From the NCBI RefSeq assembly GCF_016625195.1, contig NZ_JACVUP010000001.1, forward strand, positions 310,001-374,000: a stretch of 64,000 nucleotides of DNA, read 5' to 3'. This document shows, piece by piece, positions 35,227 to 44,001 of this stretch; position 1 is the first letter of the stretch, and each line of letters starts with the position of its first letter. A program made the translations under genes and the position numbers. The notes below the pieces were generated by a model. The model searched no databases. It saw nothing but the letters and a program-made list of their open reading frames with translations, and had not been told where the DNA came from. Origin of the DNA: Erwinia sp. S63 (GTDB lineage Bacteria > Pseudomonadota > Gammaproteobacteria > Enterobacterales > Enterobacteriaceae).

Positions 35227-36180
35227 ATGAACCGATACATGATGTTCCTGATCGCCCGACGCGCTGGCGCTGGCATCCTGACCTTGCTTATCGTCTCGGC
35301 GGTGGTGTTTTTTATCACCAGCCTGCTGCCCGGCGATGCCGCGCAGATGATTCTGGGGCAAAACGCCACACCGGAAACGGTGGCGGCGTTACGCCAGCAG
35401 CTCGGGCTGGATCAGCCTTTACTGGTGCGTTATTTCAGCTGGCTGGCGGGGATGTTGCAGGGTGATTTTGGTACCTCGTTTGCCAGTCATCTGCCAGTGA
35501 CGCAACTGGTGGGGCAGCGTATTCCTGCCACGCTGGAACTGGCAGGCATCACTACGGTGATCTGCGTCCCTCTGGCGCTGGTGATCGGCATTCTGGCCGC
35601 TATGAATCGTGGTTCAGCGCTGGATCGTTTCCTGGTGATCAGCACCATGGCAACGGTGGCGGTACCGGAATTTCTGGTGGCGACAGTGGCGGTGTTGATC
35701 TTTGCGGTCAAACTGCATTGGGTCTCGGCGATGTCGTTCGGCAGCCCCGATATGGATCTGATCAGTTACCTGAAAGCCTACGCGCTGCCAGTGCTAACTC
35801 TGTGCTGTGTGCTGGTGGCGCAGATGGCGCGTATGACGCGCTCGGCCATCATTAACCAGCTAGATAGCCCGTATCTGGAAATGGCATTGCTGAAAGGGGT
35901 GTCACCCCTGCGTGCGGTGCTGCGTCACGCGCTGCCCAATGCAGTAGGCCCGATTGCGAATGCCATTTCGCTCAGCCTGTCGTACCTGTTTGGTGGCGTG
36001 ATCATTATCGAGTCGATTTTCAGCTATCCCGGTCTCGCCAGTGCGCTGGTGGATGCGGTGAGCAACCGTGACCTGCCGGTGGTGCAGCTGTGCGTGATGA
36101 TGTTTGCCGCCTGCTATCTGGTGCTGCTGCTGATTGCGGACGTGCTGACCATCGCCTTTAACCCGAAATGGAGGAGCTGA
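35227..36180 (+). CDS. Dipeptide-type ABC transporter permease (DppB-like)
   Basis: A 317-residue inner-membrane protein with six hydrophobic segments. The start FLIARRAGAGILTLLIVSA, the LGLDQPLLVRYFSWLAGMLQ segment followed by GDFGTSF near residue 80, and the EAA-type loop LLKGVSPLRAVLRHALPNA near 220 are standard for the DppB group. The stop codon overlaps the next gene's start by one base. Confidence 0.94.
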   Translation: MNRYMMFLIARRAGAGILTLLIVSAVVFFITSLLPGDAAQMILGQNATPETVAALRQQLGLDQPLLVRYFSWLAGMLQGDFGTSFASHLPVTQLVGQRIPATLELAGITTVICVPLALVIGILAAMNRGSALDRFLVISTMATVAVPEFLVATVAVLIFAVKLHWVSAMSFGSPDMDLISYLKAYALPVLTLCCVLVAQMARMTRSAIINQLDSPYLEMALLKGVSPLRAVLRHALPNAVGPIANAISLSLSYLFGGVIIIESIFSYPGLASALVDAVSNRDLPVVQLCVMMFAACYLVLLLIADVLTIAFNPKWRS

Positions 36181-37031
36181 TGAATAGCTTGCTGCTTCCT
36201 GTACGAATCTTTCAGGCGCTGTCGATTTCAGGCCGTATCGGCCTGCTGATCTCGCTGTTTTGGCTGGTGATGGCGGTGTTTGGCAATCAACTGGCACCCC
36301 ATAATATCGACGATATTGGCGGCGGTCCGATGCTCGGTGGCATGACCGCTGACAACCTGATGGGCACCGATTATCTCGGGCGCGATATCCTCAGCCGCAT
36401 TCTGTATGGCGCGAAGTTCTCCATTGGGCTGGCGCTCACCGCAGCACTGGGGGCTAGCCTGATCGGCACCTTGCTGGCATTGCTGGCGGCAGTCGCGGGT
36501 CGCTGGCTGGAAGAGTTACTGGGCCGCATTAACGACGCCATGTTGGTACTGCCAGGCAAAGTGCTGTCATTGATGATTGTGGCGGTGTTCGGTTCGTCGC
36601 TGCCGATGCTGATTCTGACCGCGACTTTCACCTACTGGCCGGGCGCGTTTCGTATCGCCTTCGCCATGGCCAGCAGCCTGCGCAATATGGATTATGTGCG
36701 CGCCTCGCGGTTGCGTGGTGAAAGCCGCTGGTACGTGGCGATTCACGATATTCTGCCGAATATGGTGCACCCGATGCTGACCGATTTTGGTCTGCGCTTT
36801 GTCTACATCGTGTTGTTACTCAGCGGCTTGAGCTTCCTCGGCCTGGGCGTGCAACCGCCGTATGCCGATTGGGGCACGCTGGTGCGTGAAAATCTCCAGG
36901 GCCTGTTTAATGGATCGCCAGCTGTACTGATGCCAGCGGTCGCGATTGCCAGCCTGACCATTGGTGCCAACCTGTTTATCGACAGCCTGCAGCAGATGCG
37001 CCCGCTGACGCTGGCGAAGGAGGGAGCATGA
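36180..37031 (+). CDS. Dipeptide-type ABC transporter permease (DppC-like)
   Basis: A 283-residue membrane protein. LMGTDYLGRDILSRILYGAK near residue 55 and the VRASRLRGESRWYVAIHDIL loop near 175, followed by LSFLGLGVQPPYADWGTLV, identify the DppC type. I choose ATG 36180, overlapping the upstream TGA by one base (TGATG) with GGAGG just before; ATG 36168 would consume that ribosome site. The 3' end overlaps the ATPase gene by four bases. Confidence 0.94.
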   Translation: MNSLLLPVRIFQALSISGRIGLLISLFWLVMAVFGNQLAPHNIDDIGGGPMLGGMTADNLMGTDYLGRDILSRILYGAKFSIGLALTAALGASLIGTLLALLAAVAGRWLEELLGRINDAMLVLPGKVLSLMIVAVFGSSLPMLILTATFTYWPGAFRIAFAMASSLRNMDYVRASRLRGESRWYVAIHDILPNMVHPMLTDFGLRFVYIVLLLSGLSFLGLGVQPPYADWGTLVRENLQGLFNGSPAVLMPAVAIASLTIGANLFIDSLQQMRPLTLAKEGA

Positions 37032-38692
37032 ACGTGGCACCACATACTGCTATGCCTGTGATCTCTGTCGAAAACCTGCGCGTCACCGCCGAGACCGATA
37101 AAGGCGAAGAGATCGATCTGGTTTCGGACATCCGTTTTACCGTACAAAAAGGCGAAGTGCTGGCGCTGATTGGGGAATCCGGTTCGGGCAAAACCACCAT
37201 CGCCATGGCCTTGATGGGCTATGCGCGCCACGGCTGCCGTATCGCCGATGGCATTATTCATATGGCGGGCACTGATGTCCGCAGCTTATCACCGGGCCAG
37301 CTGCGCGAATTTCGTGGTAACAAAGTCGCCTACATTGCGCAAAGCGCGGCGGCGTCGTTTAACCCTGGTATGCGTATTCTCGATCAGGTGATCGAACCGG
37401 TGGTGATCCACGGCACCATGAAGCGTAAAGCGGCGAAAGAGAAAGCGATTGCGCTGTTTCGTGAGCTGGCACTGCCGAATCCAGACACCATTGGCGATCG
37501 TTTTCCGCATCAGGTTTCGGGCGGCCAGCTACAACGCCTGATGACCGCCATGGCGCTGATCGGCGATCCGGATGTGGTGATCCTCGACGAGCCGACCACC
37601 GCGCTGGACGTCACCACTCAGGTGGAAGTGCTAAAAGCATTTCGTCGCGTAGTGGCACAGCGCGGCGTTACGGCCATTTATGTCAGTCACGATCTGGCGG
37701 TGGTGGCGCAGATGGCCGATCGCATTCTGGTGCTGCTGCGCGGCAAAATGGCCGAGTACGGCACTACTGAGCGGCTGATTGGCGCACCGCAAGCCGAATA
37801 TACCCAACTGCTGATGGACGCGGCGCGACAGAAAGAGCGTGAGAGCAGCTGGAGTTGTGCAGAAGCCGACGCGCAACCGTTGATGGAAGTGCGCGATCTC
37901 AGCGCCGGTTATGGCCCACGCGACAGCGAAGGGAAACCGAAAACCCTGATTCTTGAAGATATCAATCTCAAGCTGTGGAAAGGACAGGCGATTGGCATCA
38001 TCGGCGAGTCAGGTTCCGGTAAAACCACGCTGGCGCATGCGATTGCCGGGCTCAATGCGCCCAGCCACGGCCATATTCTGTTTAACGGTCACTATATCAA
38101 CGGTGACATGCACAAGCGTCCCGACAATGAACTGCGCCGTATTCAGTACGTGTTCCAGATGGCGGACACCGCGCTCAATCCCGCGCACAGCGTTGAGCGT
38201 ATTCTTTCACGTCCGCTGACGCTGTTCCACGGACTGAAAGGGCCCGAACTGCAGCGCCGTCTGTATCAACTGCTGGATCTGGTGAAACTGCCGCGCACCG
38301 TGTTGTGGCGTCGCCCCTGGGCGCTGTCGGGCGGACAGAAGCAGCGCGTGAATCTGGCGCGTGCGCTGGCGGCGGAGCCGGATCTGATTCTGTGTGATGA
38401 AGTCACCTCGGCACTGGATACCGTGGTCGCGGCGGCAGTGCTGGATCTGATCAGTGAGCTACGCCGTGAACTAGGGCTGTCAGTGTTGTTTATCAGCCAC
38501 GACATGCACGCGGTTCGCGCCGTATGCGACGACATCGTGGTGATGAAATCCGGTCGCATCGTGACGCAGATTTCCCGTGCTGATTATGATAAACCCACCA
38601 GTGAGCTTTATTTTGAACGCCTGAAGCGTGCCGTACCGGAACTGCGTCAAGGCTGGCTGGACGAGCACGAAGAAGTGCTGAAAGCGGAATAG
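37028..38692 (+). CDS. ABC transporter, fused double ATP-binding protein (DppD-DppF type)
   Basis: A 554-residue protein with two ATPase domains. The first holds GESGSGKTT near residue 50, VSGGQLQR near 165 and [15 protein letters not shown]; the second holds GESGSGKTT near 325, LSGGQKQR near 435 and LILCDEVTSALDT. Like the left-edge transporter gene it merges what is often two subunits. It completes an importer with a four-base overlap to the permease. It should supply substrate to the amine-oxidising enzymes upstream or the acetyltransferase/amidohydrolase group downstream. Confidence 0.94.
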   Translation: MNVAPHTAMPVISVENLRVTAETDKGEEIDLVSDIRFTVQKGEVLALIGESGSGKTTIAMALMGYARHGCRIADGIIHMAGTDVRSLSPGQLREFRGNKVAYIAQSAAASFNPGMRILDQVIEPVVIHGTMKRKAAKEKAIALFRELALPNPDTIGDRFPHQVSGGQLQRLMTAMALIGDPDVVILDEPTTALDVTTQVEVLKAFRRVVAQRGVTAIYVSHDLAVVAQMADRILVLLRGKMAEYGTTERLIGAPQAEYTQLLMDAARQKERESSWSCAEADAQPLMEVRDLSAGYGPRDSEGKPKTLILEDINLKLWKGQAIGIIGESGSGKTTLAHAIAGLNAPSHGHILFNGHYINGDMHKRPDNELRRIQYVFQMADTALNPAHSVERILSRPLTLFHGLKGPELQRRLYQLLDLVKLPRTVLWRRPWALSGGQKQRVNLARALAAEPDLILCDEVTSALDTVVAAAVLDLISELRRELGLSVLFISHDMHAVRAVCDDIVVMKSGRIVTQISRADYDKPTSELYFERLKRAVPELRQGWLDEHEEVLKAE

Positions 38693-38704
38693 AGATGGTG
38701 CAAG

Positions 38705-38774
38705 CCAGCGCACATGCGTGCCCACCCTGTGGCAGCCGCGCAAAGAATTTGTCAGGTGGCCATTTATGGCGACC
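38705..38774. repeat. REP-like element, family B copy 3 (inverted orientation)
   Basis: GGTGGCCATTTATGGCGACC (38755-38774) is close to the reverse complement of the 27878-27897 hairpin, and AGCGCACATGCGTGCCCACC to its left matches the inverted second hairpin. It fills the gap before the acetyltransferase gene. Confidence 0.55.
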
Positions 38775-38792
38775 TCAAACCAGGAGCAGCAA

Positions 38793-39638
38793 ATGATCAC
38801 ATTACGCGCCATGACGCAGGATGATATTGAACATGGCTATGCCATCACCCAACAGCTTAAGTGGCCGCACCGCCGTGAAGACTGGCAGCAGGCGCTGGCG
38901 CTGGGTGAGGGCGTGGTGGCGGAAGAGCAGGGGCAGTTTGTCGGCAGCGCCTTCGGTTGGCGCTGGGGTGACAGCGCGGCAACCATTGGTTTGGTGGTGG
39001 TGAATCCAGCCTGCCAGGGACGGGGAATTGGCAAACAGTTGATGCTGGCGGTGATGGAGAAATTCCCGGATTGCGTGATTCGCCTGCATGCTACCGAAAT
39101 GGGCCAGGGGCTATACGAGAAACTGGGTTTTGTGGTGAAAGGCACCATTCAGCAGCACCAGACGCGTGAACTGGCAGCGGTGCCCGCCGTCAACATCCCG
39201 ACGGGGTTAACGCTGCGCAATGTTCTGGCCGATGACGTTGAATTGCTCACTGAGTTGGATCATCAGGCGCACGGCATGTGGCGCCCGCAACTGATACAAA
39301 CGCTGGTTGCCGATCACCAGACCGTGTTACTGCAAGATCCGCAGCAGCAGGTACAGGGTTTTGCCAGCCTGCGCCGTTTTGGGCATGGCTGGGCGATTGG
39401 CCCGGTGATTGCGCGCCATGTCGATGTCGCGCAGGCGCTGGTGGCCGCGCTGATGCAAGGGCTGGGCGGTGAGTTTGTCCGCATCGACACCGACAGCGCG
39501 CTGCCACTGGCAAACTGGCTGGAGAGTTTAGGGCTGGTCAAGGTTGACGCGCCGACCACCATGTATCGGGGAATGCCGTGGTCACCGCAAGCCGGTGAGA
39601 TGCAGGCATTTGGGTTGATGACCCAGGCGATGGCCTGA
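38793..39638 (+). CDS. GNAT-family N-acetyltransferase with two tandem GNAT-like domains
   Basis: A 281-residue protein. The first domain (1-140) has the acetyl-CoA binding stretch VVNPACQGRGIGKQLMLAVM near residue 72 and the YEKLGFVVKG ending. A second, diverged GNAT-like domain (about 150-280) carries LLTELDHQAHGMWRPQLIQT. ATG 38793 follows AGGAGC. The stop overlaps the next start by one base, making an operon with a GhrA-like reductase and an M20 amidohydrolase. Acetylation followed by later deacylation of an amine substrate is a reasonable but untested scheme. Confidence 0.88.
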   Translation: MITLRAMTQDDIEHGYAITQQLKWPHRREDWQQALALGEGVVAEEQGQFVGSAFGWRWGDSAATIGLVVVNPACQGRGIGKQLMLAVMEKFPDCVIRLHATEMGQGLYEKLGFVVKGTIQQHQTRELAAVPAVNIPTGLTLRNVLADDVELLTELDHQAHGMWRPQLIQTLVADHQTVLLQDPQQQVQGFASLRRFGHGWAIGPVIARHVDVAQALVAALMQGLGGEFVRIDTDSALPLANWLESLGLVKVDAPTTMYRGMPWSPQAGEMQAFGLMTQAMA

Positions 39639-40564
39639 TGCATATCGTTTATAAATCAGAAGCCACCCGCGGTGCCCACTGGCAGCGCTGGCTGGCTGAA
39701 CATGCTCCCGATGTGCAGATGCATATCTGGCCAGATATCGGCGATGCCTCGGAGGTGGAATTTCTTATCGCATGGCAGCCACCAGAAGCGGTGATGAGCA
39801 CCTTCCCGAATCTCAAAGCCTTGCTCTCTGTGGGCGCGGGTGCCGATCAATTCGACCTGAGCCTCTTACCGCCAGAGTTGCCGGTGGTGCGCATGATTGA
39901 ACCCGGCTTAACGCAAGGCATGGTGGAGTATGTCACCTTTGCCGTGCTGGGATTGCATCGCGACATGCCGCGCTATTTCCAGCAGCAGCGTGCGGCGCAG
40001 TGGCAAACGCATCCGATTCGTACCGCTAATCAGCGTCGTGTTGGCGTAATGGGGCTGGGGGAGCTGGGGCAGGCAGCGCTAAAACAGCTGGTGTCACTGG
40101 GATTTGACTGTGCAGGCTGGAGCCGCACCCCACGTGAACTCGACGGCGTGCGCTGCTGGCATGGTGCGGAACAGTTAGAGGCGTTTTTGGCGCACAGTGA
40201 GATTCTGGTGTGTTTGCTGCCGCTCACTGACAGCACCCGTGGCATGCTCAACGCGGATTTATTCAAGCAGTTGCCGCACGGTGCGGCGCTGGTGCAGGTC
40301 GGGCGTGGCCCTCAGCTCAATGATGACGATTTACTGACGGCGCTTGAGAGTGGGCAACTGAGTGCCGTCGTGATCGACGTCACCGATCCGGAGCCATTAC
40401 CGCCAGAGCATCCTTTCTGGCAGCATCCGGCGATCTGGCTCACACCGCACATTGCCAGCCAGACGCAAACCGACAGCGCGGTGGCTGCGCTACTCGATAA
40501 CCTGCGCCGCTATCAACGTGGCGAACCGATGGTCGGTCTTATCGATCGCAAACGGGGATACTGA
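39638..40564 (+). CDS. GhrA-like 2-hydroxyacid dehydrogenase (glyoxylate/hydroxypyruvate reductase A family)
   Basis: A 308-residue NAD(P)-dependent reductase of 2-oxo acids, with the overall length and layout of E. coli GhrA. The nucleotide motif GVMGLGELGQAALKQL starts near residue 134. Catalytic residues fall in QVGRGPQ (Arg near 225), DPEPLPPEHPFWQ (Glu near 252) and LTPHIAS (His near 272). The start overlaps the acetyltransferase stop. In this setting it could reduce an oxo acid released by transamination; glyoxylate is the family default, not proven here. Confidence 0.9.
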   Translation: MHIVYKSEATRGAHWQRWLAEHAPDVQMHIWPDIGDASEVEFLIAWQPPEAVMSTFPNLKALLSVGAGADQFDLSLLPPELPVVRMIEPGLTQGMVEYVTFAVLGLHRDMPRYFQQQRAAQWQTHPIRTANQRRVGVMGLGELGQAALKQLVSLGFDCAGWSRTPRELDGVRCWHGAEQLEAFLAHSEILVCLLPLTDSTRGMLNADLFKQLPHGAALVQVGRGPQLNDDDLLTALESGQLSAVVIDVTDPEPLPPEHPFWQHPAIWLTPHIASQTQTDSAVAALLDNLRRYQRGEPMVGLIDRKRGY

Positions 40565-40565
40565 T

Positions 40566-41705
40566 ATGCAACTGGATCAATTAGTCGCTCTGCGACGGGA
40601 TCTGCACGCCCATCCCGAGCTGGGCTATCAGGAAACGCGCACCAGCGACATCGTGGCGCAGGTGCTGCAAGAGTACGGTGTTGAGGTGCATCGCGGCATG
40701 GGTAAAACCGGAGTGGTCGGTGTGCTGAAACGTGGGAATAGCCCGCGCATGATAGGTCTGCGTGCTGACATGGATGCGCTGCCGATGCAGGATAACGGCA
40801 CCCAGCCGTGGAAAAGTGTGCATGACAATGTCTGTCACGCTTGCGGTCACGATGGTCACACGGTGATGCTGCTGGGCGCGGCTATCCAGTTAGCTCAGCA
40901 GGGCGATTTTAACGGCACGCTGGTGTTTATCTTCCAGCCAGCGGAAGAAGGTTTAGCCGGCGCGAAAGCGATGATCGATGACGGCCTGTTCCAGCAATTC
41001 CCTTGCGATGCGGTATTTGCCCTGCATAACTGGCCTGAACTGCCTCTGGGCGAAGTCCAGACGCGGCCGGGTGCCATCATGGCGGCGGCGGACCGTTTTG
41101 ATATCACGGTAAAGGGCGGTGGCGGTCATGCGGCACAGCCACACCTGACGCGTGACACCTTGCTAGCCACCAGTGAACTGGTTGTGCAGCTGAATACGCT
41201 TGTGGCGCGCGCACTTGACCCGTGCGAGCCGGGTTTGCTGACGGTAACACGCATGCAGGGTGGTTTCTCACACAACATGATTCCGGCGGAAGCCAGTATC
41301 ACCGGCACGGTACGTACGTTCAGCCCGGCGGCGCAGGACATCATTGAAAGCCGTCTGCGTGAAATGGCGCAACATGTCACGGCGGCGCACGGTCTGCAGG
41401 CAGAGGTGAGCTATCTGCGTTATTACCCGGCCACGGTCAATCATGCGGGTGCCGCACAACTGGCGCTGGATGCCCTGCGTGAGGCGGGTATGCCTGCTGA
41501 ACAAGCCAGACAGCCTGCACTCACCTCGGAAGATTTTGCCTTTATGTTGCAGGCCAGAGCGGGGGCTTATCTGTGGATCGGATCGGCACCCAGCCAGCCG
41601 TTGCACCATTCCTCTTACGACTTCAACGATGCACTGATCCCGCACGGTATTCAGACTTTGACGGCCATAGCCCGCCACGCGCTGCGTGCAGAATTTCCCT
41701 GCTGA
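40566..41705 (+). CDS. M20 family amidohydrolase (hippurate hydrolase / N-acyl-amino-acid deacylase type)
   Basis: A 379-residue zinc amidohydrolase. The metal ligands appear in GLRADMDALPMQD near residue 65, CHACGHDGHTVMLLGAA near 93 and FQPAEEGLAGAKAMIDDG near 126, and TSEDFAFMLQARAGAYLWIG near 320 carries the last conserved ligands. This is the HipO/ArgE-like group that removes acyl groups from amino acids or related compounds. ATG is one base after the reductase stop. It differs from the amidohydrolase at 12063, which belongs to the AbgB-like branch. Confidence 0.92.
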   Translation: MQLDQLVALRRDLHAHPELGYQETRTSDIVAQVLQEYGVEVHRGMGKTGVVGVLKRGNSPRMIGLRADMDALPMQDNGTQPWKSVHDNVCHACGHDGHTVMLLGAAIQLAQQGDFNGTLVFIFQPAEEGLAGAKAMIDDGLFQQFPCDAVFALHNWPELPLGEVQTRPGAIMAAADRFDITVKGGGGHAAQPHLTRDTLLATSELVVQLNTLVARALDPCEPGLLTVTRMQGGFSHNMIPAEASITGTVRTFSPAAQDIIESRLREMAQHVTAAHGLQAEVSYLRYYPATVNHAGAAQLALDALREAGMPAEQARQPALTSEDFAFMLQARAGAYLWIGSAPSQPLHHSSYDFNDALIPHGIQTLTAIARHALRAEFPC

Positions 41706-41732
41706 TTGGCAGATGATTTTGAAACGAAATGC

Positions 41733-41757
41733 CGCTGCCTGGCTGATTACGGCAGCG
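41733..41757 (+). terminator. Hairpin between amidohydrolase and aminotransferase genes
   Basis: CGCTGCC pairs with GGCAGCG over an 11-base loop in the 115-base gap. There is no T-run; it may be an attenuating or mRNA-stabilising hairpin. Confidence 0.4.
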
Positions 41758-41820
41758 TGAGAAACCAACGGGTTGCGATACTTGAGCCAACCGAACGTTA
41801 CGTGGATGAGGATTTTGAAA

Positions 41821-43137
41821 ATGCAGAATGTCATGGCGGAGCAGCAAACGTATAGCGATAACGGCCTGTTACTGGATGCACGTGAGCAGAACGTGCCGCG
41901 TGGTGTGGTCACCGCGCATCCGTTGGTGATTGAGCGGGCAAAAGGCAGTGAAGTGTGGGACGTTGAGGGCAATCGCTATCTCGATTTTGTCGGCGGGATT
42001 GGTGTGCTCAACGTGGGTCATAACCATCCGGCGGTGGTGAATGCGGTGACAAAACAGCTTGGGTTGGTGTCACACGCCTGTTTCCAGGTCGTCGCTTATC
42101 CAGGTTACATCGAACTGGCGCAGCGCCTGAATGCGCTGGTCGGCAAAGGTGAAGATTTCAAAAGTGTGTTCTTCACTAGCGGCGCAGAAGCGGTAGAAAA
42201 CGCGGTGAAAATTGCCCGTGCGCACACCAACCGCAGCGGCATTATCGCTTTTGACGGTGCCTTCCATGGCCGTACGTTGCTGGGCTGCACGCTGACGGGG
42301 ATGAGCCAGCCCTATAAGCAGAATTTCGGCCCATTCGCCTCTGAAGTGTACCGCCTGCCTTATCCCAATGCCTTCCACGGCGTCAGCGATGACGACTGCT
42401 TGCAAGCGCTGGAGCAGCTGTTTGCCGTGCAGATCCTGCCGGAGCGTGTGGCCGCGATCATCATTGAGCCAGTTCAGGGCGACGGTGGCTTCCTGCCAGC
42501 GGGCGCAAACTTTATGCAGGCGCTGCGTCGCATTACCGAAAAGCACGGCATCGTGCTGATTCTTGATGAAGTACAGACCGGATTTGGTCGCACCGGTACG
42601 CTGTTTGCCTTCGAGCAACTGGGCATTACGCCGGATCTGGTGACGGTGGCGAAGAGCCTCGGTGGCGGTCTGCCGATTTCCGGCGTGGTAGGTAAAGCAG
42701 CCATCATGGATGCACCACTGCCGGGCGGTCTCGGCGGCACTTATGGCGGTAACGCGCTGGGCTGTGCGGCGGCGCTGGCGGTGCTGGACCTGCTGGAAAA
42801 CGACAATCTGCTGGCGCGCAGCAATCAGCTGGGTGAACAGCTGAATGCACGTCTGCAACAGCTGGCTGAGAAGTATGCCTGCATTGGTGAAGTACGTGGC
42901 GTGGGCTTTATGCAGGCGGTGGAGATCATCGACTTCGAAACCAAACGCCCTGATGCAGCGATGACGCAGAAAATCCTCGACTGCGCCTGTCAGGAAGGCC
43001 TGTTGTTGATCAAGTGTGGCCTGCATCGCAACGTGGTGCGCTTCCTCGCGCCACTGGTGACCACAGATTCTCAGCTGGAAGAAGCGTTACATATCTTTGA
43101 TATTGCGCTGGCCCGCGCCAGTGGTCGCCTGGGATAA
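41821..43137 (+). CDS. gabT: 4-aminobutyrate aminotransferase-like class III transaminase
   Basis: A 438-residue PLP enzyme. GVVTAHPLVIERAKGSEVWD and GGIGVLNVGHNHPAVV at the N-terminus, FTSGAEAVENAVKIAR near 115, EPVQGDGGF near 212, LILDEVQTGFGRTG near 240 and the PLP lysine Lys278 in VAKSLGGG all fit GabT, about half identical to E. coli GabT by memory. It would transfer the amino group of GABA, or a longer omega-amino acid, to 2-oxoglutarate, giving a semialdehyde for GabD. The start with GAGGA eight bases upstream is preferred over ATG 41833. The Lrp-family gene follows. Confidence 0.85.
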   Translation: MQNVMAEQQTYSDNGLLLDAREQNVPRGVVTAHPLVIERAKGSEVWDVEGNRYLDFVGGIGVLNVGHNHPAVVNAVTKQLGLVSHACFQVVAYPGYIELAQRLNALVGKGEDFKSVFFTSGAEAVENAVKIARAHTNRSGIIAFDGAFHGRTLLGCTLTGMSQPYKQNFGPFASEVYRLPYPNAFHGVSDDDCLQALEQLFAVQILPERVAAIIIEPVQGDGGFLPAGANFMQALRRITEKHGIVLILDEVQTGFGRTGTLFAFEQLGITPDLVTVAKSLGGGLPISGVVGKAAIMDAPLPGGLGGTYGGNALGCAAALAVLDLLENDNLLARSNQLGEQLNARLQQLAEKYACIGEVRGVGFMQAVEIIDFETKRPDAAMTQKILDCACQEGLLLIKCGLHRNVVRFLAPLVTTDSQLEEALHIFDIALARASGRLG

Positions 43138-43279
43138 ATCCGGCTTCCTCATTGATATCTCTGGAATTATTGACTCGACCAATGAATGACGTGGCGTGCG
43201 GAAGTCGCTAGCGCCGTCACGTCAAAGCGTGATATACCATCGTATCAGCCTGCGCGATTGGTCAACAATGAGGGGTGCT

Positions 43280-43792
43280 ATGAACGGCTTAATGAAACTC
43301 GACCGCATCGACATCAACATCCTGGTGCAACTACAAAAAGATGGCCGTATCAGCAACGTCAATCTCGCCGACGCCGTAGGACTTTCGCCCAGCCCTTGTT
43401 TGCAACGGGTGAAGCGCCTGGAGCAGGCTGGATTTATTACCGGCTATGAAGCCCACATCAATCTGACCAAAATTACCGATTCCGTCACGGTGTTTACCGA
43501 AGTGACGCTCTCGGGCCATCGTCGCGAAGATTTTATGAAATTCGAAAATTCGGTTCGCGATGTGGATGAGCTGATGGAGTGCCATCTGATTACCGGCGGC
43601 TATGACTATTTGCTGCGCTTTATTACCCGCAGCATCGAGCACTACCAGGAAGTGATTGAGAAGATGCTGGACGCGCAGATCGGCATCGATAAGTACTTTA
43701 GTTATATCGTGATTAAGTCACCGATTATGAAAAGCACCGTGCCGTTGCGCTCGTTGATTGCCAAACATAATTCTGTGGATTTTAGTGTGTAA
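43280..43792 (+). CDS. Lrp/AsnC family transcriptional regulator
   Basis: A 170-residue regulator: HTH at about 8-55 (LDRIDINILVQLQKDGRI followed by VNLADAVGLSPSPCLQRVKRL) and a RAM ligand domain (VTVFTEVTLSGHRREDFMKF, VDELMECHLITGGYDYLLRF). Such proteins sense amino acids and usually control adjacent catabolic genes. ATG 43280 follows AGGGG closely; ATG 43292 would give the shorter MKLDRID form. It lies 142 bases after the aminotransferase gene and before the acetyltransferase/hydantoinase operon and is a candidate regulator of both. Confidence 0.9.
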   Translation: MNGLMKLDRIDINILVQLQKDGRISNVNLADAVGLSPSPCLQRVKRLEQAGFITGYEAHINLTKITDSVTVFTEVTLSGHRREDFMKFENSVRDVDELMECHLITGGYDYLLRFITRSIEHYQEVIEKMLDAQIGIDKYFSYIVIKSPIMKSTVPLRSLIAKHNSVDFSV

Positions 43793-43807
43793 TTGACCCC
43801 ATCCTGA

Positions 43808-43830
43808 CCTTCTCCCAGACAGGGAGAAGG
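43808..43830 (+). terminator. Hairpin after the Lrp-family gene
   Basis: CCTTCTCCC / GGGAGAAGG, a perfect 9-bp stem with an AGACA loop, then TATTGTTT. A terminator is likely, although the T-tract is interrupted. Confidence 0.6.
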
Positions 43831-43878
43831 TATTGTTTCCACTCCGCTATTCGCCCCTGAACCTCCGCACGCATCTGT

Positions 43879-43894
43879 CACAGCATAAAATTTC
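43879..43894 (+). repeat. 16-base motif shared with 27980-27995
   Basis: The second copy of CACAGCATAAAATTTC, 123 bases before the acetyltransferase start and 86 bases after the Lrp-family gene. A shared operator for that regulator is conceivable. Confidence 0.4.
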
Positions 43895-44001
43895 TTTGCT
43901 GCCCTAAATTCCCTTTATCTTTACTGTTCAGGTCGTGGCTTCACGCGCGCCCTGTGTTTGCATATCCGTACACTCAATTTATCGCTTTACAAGGAGTTGC
44001 C

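Noticed and set aside
42070..43026. 318-codon open frame on the minus strand opposite the aminotransferase gene
   Set aside because: The + strand encodes a complete, motif-rich PLP enzyme; the opposite frame yields a His/Gln-rich chain with no recognisable domain, a common effect of the codon bias here.
43920..43990. Possible sigma-54 promoter upstream of the acetyltransferase/hydantoinase operon
   Set aside because: TGGCTTCACGCGCGCC has the spacing but lacks the TT before the -12 GC, so it is too weak to list.
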